Of a DNA stretch of 64,000 nt, positions 17,551 to 25,748 are shown one piece after another; position 1 is the stretch's first letter; each line of letters starts with the position of its first letter. Under the pieces are notes generated by a model. That model saw only the letters and a list, made by a program, of their open reading frames with translations, ran no database searches and was not told the origin of the DNA. Origin of the DNA: Tabrizicola sp. (GTDB lineage Bacteria > Pseudomonadota > Alphaproteobacteria > Rhodobacterales > Rhodobacteraceae); contig NZ_JAUCZH010000006.1 of NCBI RefSeq assembly GCF_030373185.1, positions 152,384 through 216,383 of the forward strand. Reading direction: 5' to 3'. The position numbers and the translations under genes were made by a program.

Positions 17551-18945
17551 TCACTCCATCACATAGCCGTAGGAACTGCTGAAGTCCTGCCGGGCCACTT
17601 CGCCCGCGCCGCCGCTTTTCGGTCCGGTCGCAACTTTGCCGAACAGGAACAGATCACGCTCGGTCGGGATGCGCACCCGGTCGGTCGGCAGGGCAAGCGC
17701 CTCTCCGGCCACCGGGGTCACCAGATGCGGCGTGATGATCACGACCAGTTCGGTCTGTGCGCGTTGATAATCCGAGCTGCGGAACAGCGCGCCAAGGATC
17801 GGAATATCCCCGATCCACGGGATCTGCGATGCTCCATTCCTGAAGTCGTCCTGCAAAAGCCCGGCAATCGCAAAGCTTTCACCGTCGCGCATTTCGACCG
17901 TGGTCGAGGTCTGACGCTGGCGGAAAGCCGGAATGACCGTGCCATCGGACTGTGTGAAGCCGTTGGTCGTATCGATGGATGATACGGCGGCGTCAATTGT
18001 CAGGTTGATGATGTCCTGATCGACCACGACGGGGGTAAAGTTCAGTTCAACACCGAAGGGTTTGTAGCTGACCGTGATCCCGCCCGAATCCGATTCTCCG
18101 GGAACTGGATACTCACCCCCGGCAAGGAACTTCGCCTCTTGCCCGGAAAGTGCGGTCAGGTTTGGTTCGGCCAGGGTGCGGACCATGCCCTTGCTTTCAA
18201 GGGCTTCAAGCAGAACCTCGAACTCCAGCCCGCCGATCGACCCGCCAAGGCCGATTGCGCCGTTGGGGTTGCCGGACACCGTGATCGGCAAGCCAAGCCC
18301 GTTGGCACCCTGAAGGTAGGTTCCGCTTTCACCACGAAGCCTGCCGCCATCGCCTAAAGCCACCGAAGACGAGAAGCCTTTGGAAACCGTGCGGCTCATC
18401 TCGGCGAAGCGGACTTTCAGCATCACCTGCTGGGTGCCACCGACCACCATCAGGTTCGACACCCGGTCAGGTGCGTAGCGGTTTGCCAGATCCAGCGCCC
18501 GGTCCAGCTTGGCGGTCGAAGAGACCTGACCCGACAGCACGATGCCATCATTCGCGGTGCGCACTTCGATCGGTTCGCCCGGAAGGATCTGCTGGAGCCG
18601 CTCCTTGAACTCGGCGATGTCGGGCGTGACATGCACGTCGACGTTCGAGATCAGTGCGCCTTCCGGCGACAAGAGTGTGAGCGTCGTTCGCCCCGGCGCC
18701 TTGCCCAGAACGTAGATGGAGCGGTCCGACAGGGTAGAGATGTCGGCAATGCCCGGGTTCGCGATCGACAGTTCCGCAAACGGAACGTCACTTTCAACGA
18801 CAACGGCCCGGTTCATCGGAACGTTCAGTGCGCCTGATGCCTGACCCTGCAAAACACGCAGGACTTCGGCGGTAACCGGAGTCATGACTGTCGATGCAAG
18901 AAGCGCACCGAGATAACCCGCAACAAGAATTCGTTTCATGTTCAT
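17551..18945 (-). CDS. cpaC: Tad outer-membrane secretin CpaC/RcpA
   Basis: A 464-residue outer-membrane channel protein. It has a signal peptide (residues ~1-26), an N-terminal pilus/BON-like domain ('VPFAELSIANPGIADISTLS' region) and a C-terminal secretin domain with 'LSGQEAKFLAGGEYPVP' and 'FAIAGLLQDDFRNG'. The ATG at 18945 has AAAGGGCAG at good spacing; 18939 is an alternative two codons later. Translationally adjacent to the OmpA lipoprotein gene. Confidence 0.93.
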   Translation of the reverse strand: MNMKRILVAGYLGALLASTVMTPVTAEVLRVLQGQASGALNVPMNRAVVVESDVPFAELSIANPGIADISTLSDRSIYVLGKAPGRTTLTLLSPEGALISNVDVHVTPDIAEFKERLQQILPGEPIEVRTANDGIVLSGQVSSTAKLDRALDLANRYAPDRVSNLMVVGGTQQVMLKVRFAEMSRTVSKGFSSSVALGDGGRLRGESGTYLQGANGLGLPITVSGNPNGAIGLGGSIGGLEFEVLLEALESKGMVRTLAEPNLTALSGQEAKFLAGGEYPVPGESDSGGITVSYKPFGVELNFTPVVVDQDIINLTIDAAVSSIDTTNGFTQSDGTVIPAFRQRQTSTTVEMRDGESFAIAGLLQDDFRNGASQIPWIGDIPILGALFRSSDYQRAQTELVVIITPHLVTPVAGEALALPTDRVRIPTERDLFLFGKVATGPKSGGAGEVARQDFSSSYGYVME

Positions 18946-19101
18946 GTGATCTGCCCTTTCGACCACGCCTCTGTAGGGTCTTGGATGCCCTTATCTCGGC
19001 CAGAATGCAGTAGGTGCCGTTTATTTGCAATAATCAATTGGTTGGAAGGTTTTGTTGATGTGGGCAAACTGCAACAGACCGCAATGTCTTGCAAAATGAA
19101 T

Positions 19102-19134
19102 GGGGCGCGACCCCATATGATGTGGCCGCGCCCC
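19102..19134 (-). terminator. Hairpin terminator after cpaB
   Basis: Eight-base arms GGGGCGCG / CGCGCCCC with a 17-base loop, 18 bp past the cpaB stop. On the minus strand it is followed by ATTCATTTTGC, a moderate T-rich tail. Probably limits read-through from cpaB into cpaC. Confidence 0.6.
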
Positions 19135-19151
19135 GCAGATATTCCACCGCA

Positions 19152-20006
19152 TCAATCGCGGCAGGGAATGACCGTCTCCACTTCCTCGCCACCCCGGCGA
19201 GACTTGATAGTGCAGACTTTTTCGACTTCCTTCGGTGCTTCGACAACAACCTGCTCCCGCTCGATCCCAAGCATGGAGTCGGTGTTGACCTCGATCCTGT
19301 CGGTGACGATGTCATCGCCGCTTCCAACAAGCGACATGGACAGACGCCCGGTCGATTGGGCTTGCGCCAGGCGGGCAACCTGCTCTGGCGTGGCTGCGAC
19401 GGTGACTGTTCTGGCATCGCCCGTGCTGACGGTCTGGGCTTCGTTGAAGGCGTTGTCGACCGCAATGATCTGGATCGAGCTTTCGATCAGCCGTGTGACT
19501 TCGCCGTTCATGCCCGCCACGCCGCCGGTCCAGTAGATGTCGATGTAGTCATCGGGCTTGACGAACCCCGAGACGCCCGAAGCAACGCCGACCCGGATCG
19601 CAAAGGCGCGCTGGCCGGCCCCGAGTTTGGCGGTAAGCCCGGCAAGCTGCCCGGGTTCGGTCAGGCGGCTGGCCAGAACCGGCTCGAACGCTTCGGTGGG
19701 GCGCATGACATAGCGCGGCCCGGGCGCATTTTCCGGGAACAGTTCCGCCTGATCGCGGAAGATCGTCGGAGGCAATGCCCGCTCGGGCCAATAGATCAGC
19801 TGAACGTCACCCTCTTGCAGCGCGTCGCCAAAGTTGAGGGGCTTGTTGAAAACAAAGACCTCGACCAGCCTGCCGGCCTTCTCGTTGAATGCGCGCTCGT
19901 TCTGAAGCAGGACTTCCGTCTGCTTGATGTAACCCTGGATCATGTAGACAGCAGCACCCGCAAGGGCCATGCCGACGACGAGAACCAATCCGAACACTGC
20001 TCTCAT
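19152..20006 (-). CDS. cpaB: Flp pilus assembly protein CpaB/RcpC
   Basis: A 284-residue protein with an N-terminal membrane anchor ('FGLVLVVGMALAGAAVYMI') and a SAF/AFP-like domain (~70-150, 'LVEVFVFNKPLNFGDALQEGD'). CpaB/RcpC is a periplasmic partner of the CpaC secretin. The C-terminus carries a Cys pair ('VCTIKSRRGG...IPCRD') that could form a disulfide. A gap of ~110 bp separates it from the upstream pilin gene. Confidence 0.88.
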   Translation of the reverse strand: MRAVFGLVLVVGMALAGAAVYMIQGYIKQTEVLLQNERAFNEKAGRLVEVFVFNKPLNFGDALQEGDVQLIYWPERALPPTIFRDQAELFPENAPGPRYVMRPTEAFEPVLASRLTEPGQLAGLTAKLGAGQRAFAIRVGVASGVSGFVKPDDYIDIYWTGGVAGMNGEVTRLIESSIQIIAVDNAFNEAQTVSTGDARTVTVAATPEQVARLAQAQSTGRLSMSLVGSGDDIVTDRIEVNTDSMLGIEREQVVVEAPKEVEKVCTIKSRRGGEEVETVIPCRD

Positions 20007-20117
20007 TTTCTTCCCCTACGCTCTGCGGCTCTGTCGGGTTTCGATCTTAATATCAGAAGGGCGCCCCTTCAAGCCAATGGCCGGGCGCCCCGTTGGCAGC
20101 AGGTGGACAGCTCTGCC

Positions 20118-20300
20118 CTATTCCATGAACTTCTTGTACTCGGCGACAGTATCGCCGATCTTCTCGCCGTTTTCAAAAACGGCACGCTGGATCGGAGGCG
20201 CGACGATGACCGCCAGTATCACGACCCCAGCGGTGAGAACCACCCAGTCAACCGTGACTGCCCCAGTTTCGTCCGTAACAAAGTGCTTCAAACCAAGCAT
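20118..20300 (-). CDS. Flp-family type IVb pilin (second copy)
   Basis: A 60-residue prepilin: short charged leader ending in Gly13, then AVTVDW and a hydrophobic helix ('VVLTAGVVILAVIVAPP'), then a polar C-terminus. Cleavage is expected after the Gly. The canonical Flp motif has Glu-Tyr at mature positions 5-6; here they are Asp-Trp, as in the paralogue at 20500. It may be a minor subunit or pseudopilin. Confidence 0.85.
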   Translation of the reverse strand: MLGLKHFVTDETGAVTVDWVVLTAGVVILAVIVAPPIQRAVFENGEKIGDTVAEYKKFME

Positions 20301-20452
20301 ACCGGCTCTCCGATTTATGGCACCATACTTCTCTTAGCCCAATCTTGACGGCCGATTGCGGCGAAACTTTAGCCGAGATCAGACAATTCGTGGCAGGAGA
20401 TTGCATTTTCTGGTCGGTCTTGCGCTGCGCGTCAACTACGCACAACAAAAAG

Positions 20453-20476
20453 GGCCGCGTCCGGAAGGACGCGGCC
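20453..20476 (-). terminator. Strong intrinsic terminator after the first pilin gene
   Basis: Perfect 10-base arms GGCCGCGTCC / GGACGCGGCC with a 4-base loop, followed on the minus strand by CTTTTTGTTG. It lies 24 bp past the pilin stop, so the major pilin can be made in excess over the assembly genes. Confidence 0.9.
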
Positions 20477-20499
20477 ACTCAAGAAAAGGATCTTCCGGA

Positions 20500-20700
20500 T
20501 CAGTTGCCGGCAGCGATCATCTTCGAACCGGCCTTGTCGACTTCTTTGCCGATGTCGTCTGCCAGGCCCGAAATCGCCGGCTGGATGTAGGTGAAGACAA
20601 CCAGGCCCAGGCCGACGATGGCAGCGGTCAGCACCACCCAGTCAACGGTCACGGCACCGGATTCGTCTTTCAGAAAAGCGGAGAACTTGGTCATGGTCAT
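20500..20700 (-). CDS. flp: Flp-family type IVb pilin (likely major subunit)
   Basis: A 66-residue prepilin with a leader ending at Gly15, AVTVDW, a hydrophobic helix ('VVLTAAIVGLGLVVFTYI') and a small polar tail. It heads the cluster and has its own strong terminator, typical of the abundant pilin. An in-frame ATG two codons later (20694) is also compatible with the AAGGG ribosome site. It shares the Asp-Trp variant of the processing motif with the second pilin. Confidence 0.9.
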   Translation of the reverse strand: MTMTKFSAFLKDESGAVTVDWVVLTAAIVGLGLVVFTYIQPAISGLADDIGKEVDKAGSKMIAAGN

Positions 20701-21039
20701 AATCCCTTCCTAAGGTGTTCACTTGTCAGTCAACCGCTTCGACTGGCTATCGTTTGCGCCGCTGCCGTTCGGTATGCACTTATATGACCGGCCAATCGTG
20801 GCATCAGTTTGAACAGAGGTGAAGGTTTTTCTTGTTCCTCGAAGATTCCACCGAATCTGGCATAACTAAATGAATAGTAACAATAAAAATCTTAACCGGA
20901 TGTTGACGGGCTTGGGTTAGGCCGTGGTTTTTCGGTCAATTCTGGCGGAAATGCCATGATTCAGCGGCGAAAGTGCTGGCTCGAAGGGGGCGAAACTGCG
21001 ATTCTCCGACGAAAAGAACAACAAGCAGGCACCCAGCCG
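20701..21039. other. Intergenic region upstream of the pilin gene
   Basis: About 340 bp between divergent flp and the lytic transglycosylase gene. The middle part (around 20840-20900) is notably AT-rich, consistent with the flp promoter. I found no convincing -35/-10 pair and no small gene. Confidence 0.5.
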
Positions 21040-21900
21040 ATGCGGCAGACAGTCAGGTTGATCTCAGTGATTCTCTGCGCGGTGGCTCCCTTCGCCGCCG
21101 CTGCGGATGATTTCCAGTTCAAGCGCGTCAAGGTGGGCGAGGGCCTGCCGGGCAAGCGGATCACCGTCCAGATCGATCCGGAAGAACAGGCCCGCTATCT
21201 GGCCTCGCTGCCCAAGGTCGACCCAAGGCCGAAGCGTAGCGAAGAGGCCGAAACCCCCAAGGCCGACCGTGACGGCCCGCTTGCCCCCGCCCCCGCGCCG
21301 AAATCTTCCTATGCCTGGTTCTGGGACACCGTACCACCGGGGGTGAAGGATGTGTCAGGCCGGTTTGATCTGGCCTTGGCGACATTGTCGCTTGGGCCGG
21401 ATGGCAAGACCGTCAACGCCCCGCGGATGCAGCACATGCAAGAAGTCGCCAAGACCTATGGCAAGGATATCCTTCTGGCCACCATCGGCACTGATGTTTC
21501 GCCCGCTCTGGTGCTGGCCGTGATCGGAATCGAAAGCGCCGGACGGTCCGATGCGGTCAGCCATGCCGGGGCGGTCGGGCTGATGCAGTTGATTCCGGCC
21601 ACCGCCGAACGCTTCGGGGTGACGGATTCCAAGGATCCGGCGCAGAACATCAAGGGCGGTGTGGCCTATCTGGATTGGCTGCTGAACGAGTTCAACAACG
21701 ACCCGCTGATGGTCCTTGCAGCCTATAATGCGGGCGAGGGCGCGGTGAAGGCCAATTCCGGCGTGCCGCCTTACGCCGAGACACGCGATTACGTGCCGAA
21801 GGTGCTGGCCGCATGGCAGGTGGCGCAGGGCCTGTGCCTGAGCCCGCCACAACTGGTAACCGATCCTTGCGTCTTCAAGGCCATCGCAGCGGGCGGGTAA
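21040..21900 (+). CDS. Lytic murein transglycosylase (SLT domain)
   Basis: A 286-residue periplasmic enzyme. The signal peptide (1-22, ending AFAAAA-like) fixes the start at 21040, although the frame is open farther upstream. A proline/charged linker (~60-95) precedes a C-terminal lysozyme-like SLT domain with catalytic Glu165 in 'VIGIESAGRSDAVSHAGAVG', then 'LMQLIPATAERFGV' and 'AYNAGEGAV'. It cleaves peptidoglycan glycan strands. Its neighbouring position to tad genes could reflect wall remodelling for pilus insertion, but this is only positional. Confidence 0.87.
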   Translation: MRQTVRLISVILCAVAPFAAAADDFQFKRVKVGEGLPGKRITVQIDPEEQARYLASLPKVDPRPKRSEEAETPKADRDGPLAPAPAPKSSYAWFWDTVPPGVKDVSGRFDLALATLSLGPDGKTVNAPRMQHMQEVAKTYGKDILLATIGTDVSPALVLAVIGIESAGRSDAVSHAGAVGLMQLIPATAERFGVTDSKDPAQNIKGGVAYLDWLLNEFNNDPLMVLAAYNAGEGAVKANSGVPPYAETRDYVPKVLAAWQVAQGLCLSPPQLVTDPCVFKAIAAGG

Positions 21901-22011
21901 TCCCGCTTCCCCACCCTGTCAGACAAAGACATCCGCCTCTTCGTCTCCCCTGCGGATGACATAGCGCCCCTTGGAGGCGCCATGTTCGCGGCTGATCAGG
22001 GCCTCGGCCAT

Positions 22012-22638
22012 TCAGCCCACAATGGTGGCTTCGGTCGCGGCGCGGAGTTCCGCCTCGGTCACGCCATCGGCCAGTTCCACGATATGCAGCCCCTTGTGAC
22101 CAACATCCAGGACGCCAAGGTTGGTGATGATCCGGTCCACCACCGCCTTGCCGGTCAGGGGCAGGGTGCATTCGCGCAACACCTTGGATTCGCCGTGCTT
22201 GCTGGTGTGGTCCATCACCACCACCACCCGGCCCACGCCCGCCACCAGATCCATCGCCCCGCCCATGCCCTTGACCAGTTTGCCCGGGATCATCCAGTTC
22301 GCGAGGTCTCCCTTCTCGCTGACCTCCATCGCGCCAAGGATCGCCATCGCGATCTTGCCGCCCCGGATCATCGCAAAGGACTGAGCCGAGTCGAAATAGG
22401 CGGTCTGCGGCAGTTCGGTGATCGTCTGCTTGCCTGCGTTGATCAGGTCGGGGTCTTCCTCGCCTTCAAACGGGAACGGCCCCATGCCCAGCATGCCGTT
22501 TTCCGACTGAAGCGTCACATGAACGCCTTCGGGGATATAGTTGGCGACCAGCGTCGGGATGCCGATGCCAAGGTTGACGTAGGTGCCGTCCTGAAGTTCC
22601 TTCGCCGCGCGTGCGGCAATCTGGTTGCGGTCCCACAT
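22012..22638 (-). CDS. 3-oxoacid CoA-transferase, subunit B
   Basis: A 208-residue beta subunit with 'DGTYVNLGIGIPTLVANYIP' at the start and the catalytic glutamate in 'LQSENGMLGMGPFP'. It transfers CoA between succinate or acetate and an acetoacetate- or oxoadipate-type acid. The start overlaps the subunit A stop by one base. ScoB/AtoA/PcaJ types cannot be separated from sequence here; no aromatic or ketone-body genes adjoin. Confidence 0.88.
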   Translation of the reverse strand: MWDRNQIAARAAKELQDGTYVNLGIGIPTLVANYIPEGVHVTLQSENGMLGMGPFPFEGEEDPDLINAGKQTITELPQTAYFDSAQSFAMIRGGKIAMAILGAMEVSEKGDLANWMIPGKLVKGMGGAMDLVAGVGRVVVVMDHTSKHGESKVLRECTLPLTGKAVVDRIITNLGVLDVGHKGLHIVELADGVTEAELRAATEATIVG

Positions 22639-23342
22639 CAGACAGACTCCTTCTTGCGCACGGTGCGCTGTTCGATGCGTTTTTCATGTGGTCCGGTGAC
22701 CAGACGATGCACATAGATGCCCGGCAGGTGGATCGTGTCGGGGTCAAGTGACCCAAGCGGCACGATCTCTTCAACCTCGGCCACGCAGATGCGGCCACAG
22801 GTGGCGGCGGGAACGTTGAAATTCCGTGCGGTCTTGCGGAACACAAGGTTGCCCGACGTGTCGGCCTTCCACGCCTTCACGATGGCCAGATCGGCCACGA
22901 TCCCGCGTTCCAGAATGAAGGTCTCACCGTCGAAATCGTGGTGTTCCTTGCCGTCGGCAATGACCGTGCCGACGCCGGTCTTGGTATAGAACCCCGGGAT
23001 GCCCGCACCCCCGGCCCGCATCCGTTCGGCCAGCGTGCCTTGGGGGTTGAACTCCAGCTCCAGCTCGCCCGACAGATACTGGCGCATGAATTCCGCGTTT
23101 TCCCCGACGTAGGACGAGATCATCTTCTTCACCTGCCGGGTTTCCAGCAGCAGCCCCAGACCGAACCCGTCAACGCCCGCGTTGTTTGACGCGACCGTCA
23201 GCCCCTTGACGCCACTGTCACGGATCGCCGCGATCAGAAGTTCCGGGATACCGCACAGGCCAAAGCCGCCTGCCGCGATCAGCATGCCGTCCTTCAAGAC
23301 CCCGTCCAGCGCCGCAGCGGCACTTGGAAATACCTTGTTCAT
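22638..23342 (-). CDS. 3-oxoacid CoA-transferase, subunit A
   Basis: A 234-residue alpha subunit with the CoA-binding signature '[18 protein letters not shown]' near the N-terminus and '[20 protein letters not shown]' in the middle. It forms the heterodimer with the overlapping subunit B. The start at 23342 has a GGGGGAGAG purine-rich site upstream. It is transcribed divergently from the PAS-LuxR regulator, which makes that protein a candidate regulator. Confidence 0.88.
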   Translation of the reverse strand: MNKVFPSAAAALDGVLKDGMLIAAGGFGLCGIPELLIAAIRDSGVKGLTVASNNAGVDGFGLGLLLETRQVKKMISSYVGENAEFMRQYLSGELELEFNPQGTLAERMRAGGAGIPGFYTKTGVGTVIADGKEHHDFDGETFILERGIVADLAIVKAWKADTSGNLVFRKTARNFNVPAATCGRICVAEVEEIVPLGSLDPDTIHLPGIYVHRLVTGPHEKRIEQRTVRKKESV

Positions 23343-23444
23343 TCCTGCTCTCCCCCACCGGTTCCACGCCGCCACATCGAAAGGGCCGGAAACTTCGGAC
23401 CCGGCAATCCTGAAAGATTGCGCTGCCGACTGCCATCCGTAAGA

Positions 23445-23464
23445 ATACGTAGATCGCTACGTAT
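23445..23464. promoter_or_regulatory. Perfect inverted repeat ATACGTAG-N4-CTACGTAT, FixJ-like boxes
   Basis: Two identical 8-base half-sites in inverted orientation, 11 bp before the regulator ATG and ~100 bp before the CoA-transferase start. Each half fits the published FixJ consensus VTAMGTAG. FixJ shares the LuxR/GerE DNA-binding fold with the adjacent PAS-LuxR protein. An operator for that regulator is the likely function. Confidence 0.6.
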
Positions 23465-23475
23465 AAGGCTTGCCC

Positions 23476-24042
23476 ATGGCCACCCCCGATTACGAACGCC
23501 TCGCCTTCCGCCATGCACCTGATGCCACGCTGATCCTTGCCGAAAGGGTGATCCTGCGCGCCAGCCTGCGGGTGGAGGCGGTATTCGGCTGGAGCCCGAA
23601 GGAACTGGAGGGCCAGTCGATCCGCCTCCTGTACCCCGGCCAGACCGATTATCAGGTGATCGGGGAACGGGCGCGCAAGGCGATGCTGGCCCAGACCATC
23701 TACCGCGACGAACGTTTCATGCGCCACAAGGACGGGCAGGCGCTGTGGATGGAAGGGCGCGGCACCGCCCTTGACCGGGATGATCCGCAGCGGTTGGCGA
23801 TCTGGACCTACCGCCCGCTGGAGGCTGACCCGGGGCCGGGCGACCTTCTGACGCCCACCGAAAAACGCATTGCCCGCTATCTGGTTAATGGCTTCACCTC
23901 AAAGGAAATCGCGCAGGCGCTGGCGTCGTCCCCCCGCACGGTGGAGGTTCACCGCGCCAACATGATCCGCAAGATGAAGGTCAGGAACAGCTTTGAACTG
24001 GTCAGTCGCCTGCTGGCCGCGCCGGGGGCGGTAGAGGGCTGA
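23476..24042 (+). CDS. PAS domain-containing LuxR-family transcriptional regulator
   Basis: A 188-residue protein with an N-terminal PAS domain (~5-115; 'VEAVFGWSPKELEGQSIRLL' region and the later 'MRHKDGQALWMEG') and a C-terminal GerE/LuxR helix-turn-helix (~125-182; 'LTPTEKRIARYLVNGFTSKE', 'RTVEVHRANMIRKM'). The signal is unknown. It is divergent from the CoA-transferase genes. The ATG lies 11 bp after a strong palindrome, suggesting autoregulation. A TTG two codons earlier is a possible alternative start. Confidence 0.83.
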   Translation: MATPDYERLAFRHAPDATLILAERVILRASLRVEAVFGWSPKELEGQSIRLLYPGQTDYQVIGERARKAMLAQTIYRDERFMRHKDGQALWMEGRGTALDRDDPQRLAIWTYRPLEADPGPGDLLTPTEKRIARYLVNGFTSKEIAQALASSPRTVEVHRANMIRKMKVRNSFELVSRLLAAPGAVEG

Positions 24043-25065
24043 TCAGTCAATGTGCCAGCGGTTCAGAAAGGCCGTGGCATTGTGCTGGATATAGTCGATC
24101 TGCACCTTGTCATCCGTGTCGCCCTTCCAGAACTGGCCATCAGCATACCAGCCAAGCTGAAGCGCCATGTTCTCGGCCGCTGTCTGCAAGGCGGCAGCGC
24201 GCAAGGCAGGGGGAAAGCGGCCCGGCCACTGGTCGCAAAGCCCGACGAACCGGGTCAGCGCCTCGGACCGGCAGGCGATGGGCGTGGACATGCGCCGCCT
24301 GCGATAGGCGTCATCCTCGATCATGGCGGTGATCAGGTCGGTGAGGTAGCCGGTCAGGCGCCCAGCATCGATCAACCCGCGCGCTGCCGCTTCGCAGGCG
24401 GCATAGGCCATCCAGTGACTTTGTTCCGCCACGCCGTAGCGCCGGGCGATCAGGGCTTCGGTCGTGGCCAGAAGCCTTGGGTCAGAGCAGCCGGTGACGA
24501 ACAGGCCCAGCAGAACCTCGCCGGTATAAAAGGCGCTGCGGAACGGCAAAACCGTGCCATCCGTGATCAGCCGTTTGTGCAGGAAGTCGTTGTCGGCAAT
24601 CTGGACCAGCGCATAGGTCTGCAAGCGGGGGATCATTTCCTCCGGCCCCGGCAACCCGGCCGCGGGCAACCCGTGCTGACAGGCGCGGCGGTATTCTTCC
24701 AGCATCACCAGAGCCAGCCCGATGCCTCCGGTCTTGACCGCCCCCTTGGTGACAAGCGCGAGGCTTGGCTCGGAAATCCACAAGGGGCGCTCGAACTTGC
24801 CCGTGGCATAGGCGACGGCCCGGTCAAGTGCCGCGCGTCCGGCCGGAGCAAGCGGCAGCGCCAGTTCGTTCAAGGCCCGCAGCATGAACCACAAAGTCCC
24901 GCAATGGCGCAGCATGTTGTAGCCGTCCAGCATCACATCGGGCCGACCGGCGCGATGGGCATAGACGAAGCGCCCGTTGTCCCGGACAAGGCCCAAGAGA
25001 TGCGCGAAGCTGGCCTCGACGACGCCGCGGCAATGCGATCGGGTCTGGGTCTTGGGCGCCATCAT
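24043..25065 (-). CDS. Conserved hypothetical protein, probable all-helical barrel
   Basis: A 340-residue protein without a recognised signal peptide or membrane helix. Features include 'LDGYNMLRHCGTLWFMLRAL' near residue 47, 'YTGEVLLGLFV' and the C-terminal 'QIDYIQHNATAFLNRWHI'. Repeating helix pairs with conserved aromatic and His/Asp residues recall (alpha/alpha)6-toroid enzymes such as sugar epimerases or lanthionine-cyclase-like proteins, but I do not recognise the family. Its stop abuts that of the PAS-LuxR gene (convergent). Confidence 0.6.
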   Translation of the reverse strand: MMAPKTQTRSHCRGVVEASFAHLLGLVRDNGRFVYAHRAGRPDVMLDGYNMLRHCGTLWFMLRALNELALPLAPAGRAALDRAVAYATGKFERPLWISEPSLALVTKGAVKTGGIGLALVMLEEYRRACQHGLPAAGLPGPEEMIPRLQTYALVQIADNDFLHKRLITDGTVLPFRSAFYTGEVLLGLFVTGCSDPRLLATTEALIARRYGVAEQSHWMAYAACEAAARGLIDAGRLTGYLTDLITAMIEDDAYRRRRMSTPIACRSEALTRFVGLCDQWPGRFPPALRAAALQTAAENMALQLGWYADGQFWKGDTDDKVQIDYIQHNATAFLNRWHID

Positions 25066-25202
25066 TCGGCCTCTCTACCGGACGCAGTCTTGTGGGTCCG
25101 ATGAAAAATTGTCAAATCATCCAAAATGCTGGCGGGGTCTTTCGGCCCCCGGCAAAGCCGCTATGCTGCGCCCGATGACCGACCCTTTGACCAGCCTCGC
25201 AA

Positions 25203-25240
25203 GCCCGCGTGGTGGAACGGTAGACACAGGGGACTTAAAA
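25203..25240 (+). repeat. attL: truncated 5' half of tRNA-Leu(UAA)
   Basis: Matches the first 38 bases of the complete tRNA-Leu at 33299 with one mismatch (C at 25218 versus T at 33314, in the D-loop). The last 22 bases are identical and end inside the anticodon loop, after which the sequence diverges. The DNA upstream is chromosomal and GC-rich. It is the left junction of the integrated element and keeps the original tRNA upstream region. Confidence 0.92.
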
Positions 25241-25355
25241 GAGTCTGGTAGGCATTGATAAAAAACAAGATTCTTCTGTCAGTAGACGAAAAGCAGACAG
25301 ATGAGCCTCTGAGGCCAGTATATATAGTGACTGTGGGACTGACTGAGGGCCTAAG

Positions 25356-25595
25356 TTACCGCCCAATCTGCCTCTTAGCTTCTTGCTCCTCGTGCCACTC
25401 CTTCACCAGCTTGCAGAACTCGCCGATCCACGGAGACCAGATAACCTGCTCTGTCTCCCCAAGAGGGATGAAGCCCGGATGGTCTTCGGGATCAAGAACC
25501 CACGTTCCGATGATCTCCCCGTCCTTGGTGATAACATCGCCGCTTAGCTTTTCCCTGTCGCCGTAACCGTCCAGTATCACATGCCAATGGTCCAT
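25356..25595 (-). CDS. Small hypothetical protein of the element
   Basis: A 79-residue acidic, Trp-rich protein (MDHWHVILDGYG..., 'GTWVLDPEDHPGFIP', 'VIWSPWIGEFCKLVKEWHEE'), soluble by appearance. AGGAGA lies 7 bp before the ATG, a good ribosome site, which supports a real gene. It is divergent from the 25749 gene, with a repeated 10-mer between them. No family recognised. Confidence 0.6.
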   Translation of the reverse strand: MDHWHVILDGYGDREKLSGDVITKDGEIIGTWVLDPEDHPGFIPLGETEQVIWSPWIGEFCKLVKEWHEEQEAKRQIGR

Positions 25596-25611
25596 GAGTT
25601 TCTTCTCCTGC

Positions 25612-25638
25612 TACCAGAGGTTGCAACTTACCAGAGGT
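25612..25638. repeat. Direct repeat TACCAGAGGT, two copies
   Basis: Identical 10-mers at 25612-25621 and 25629-25638, 17 bp apart, lie in the divergent promoter region between the 79-residue and 195-residue genes. Spacing of nearly two helical turns suggests a tandem protein-binding site. Confidence 0.4.
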
Positions 25639-25748
25639 AAGGCGAGGAGGGCCAGAGCTACAGACCATCTCATCTGCTTAGGGTTCTTCAAGTTGACTGA
25701 TCGGCAGGCCGGTGAGAGGCTTCATCAAAGCTGGCCGAGGAGACTTAC

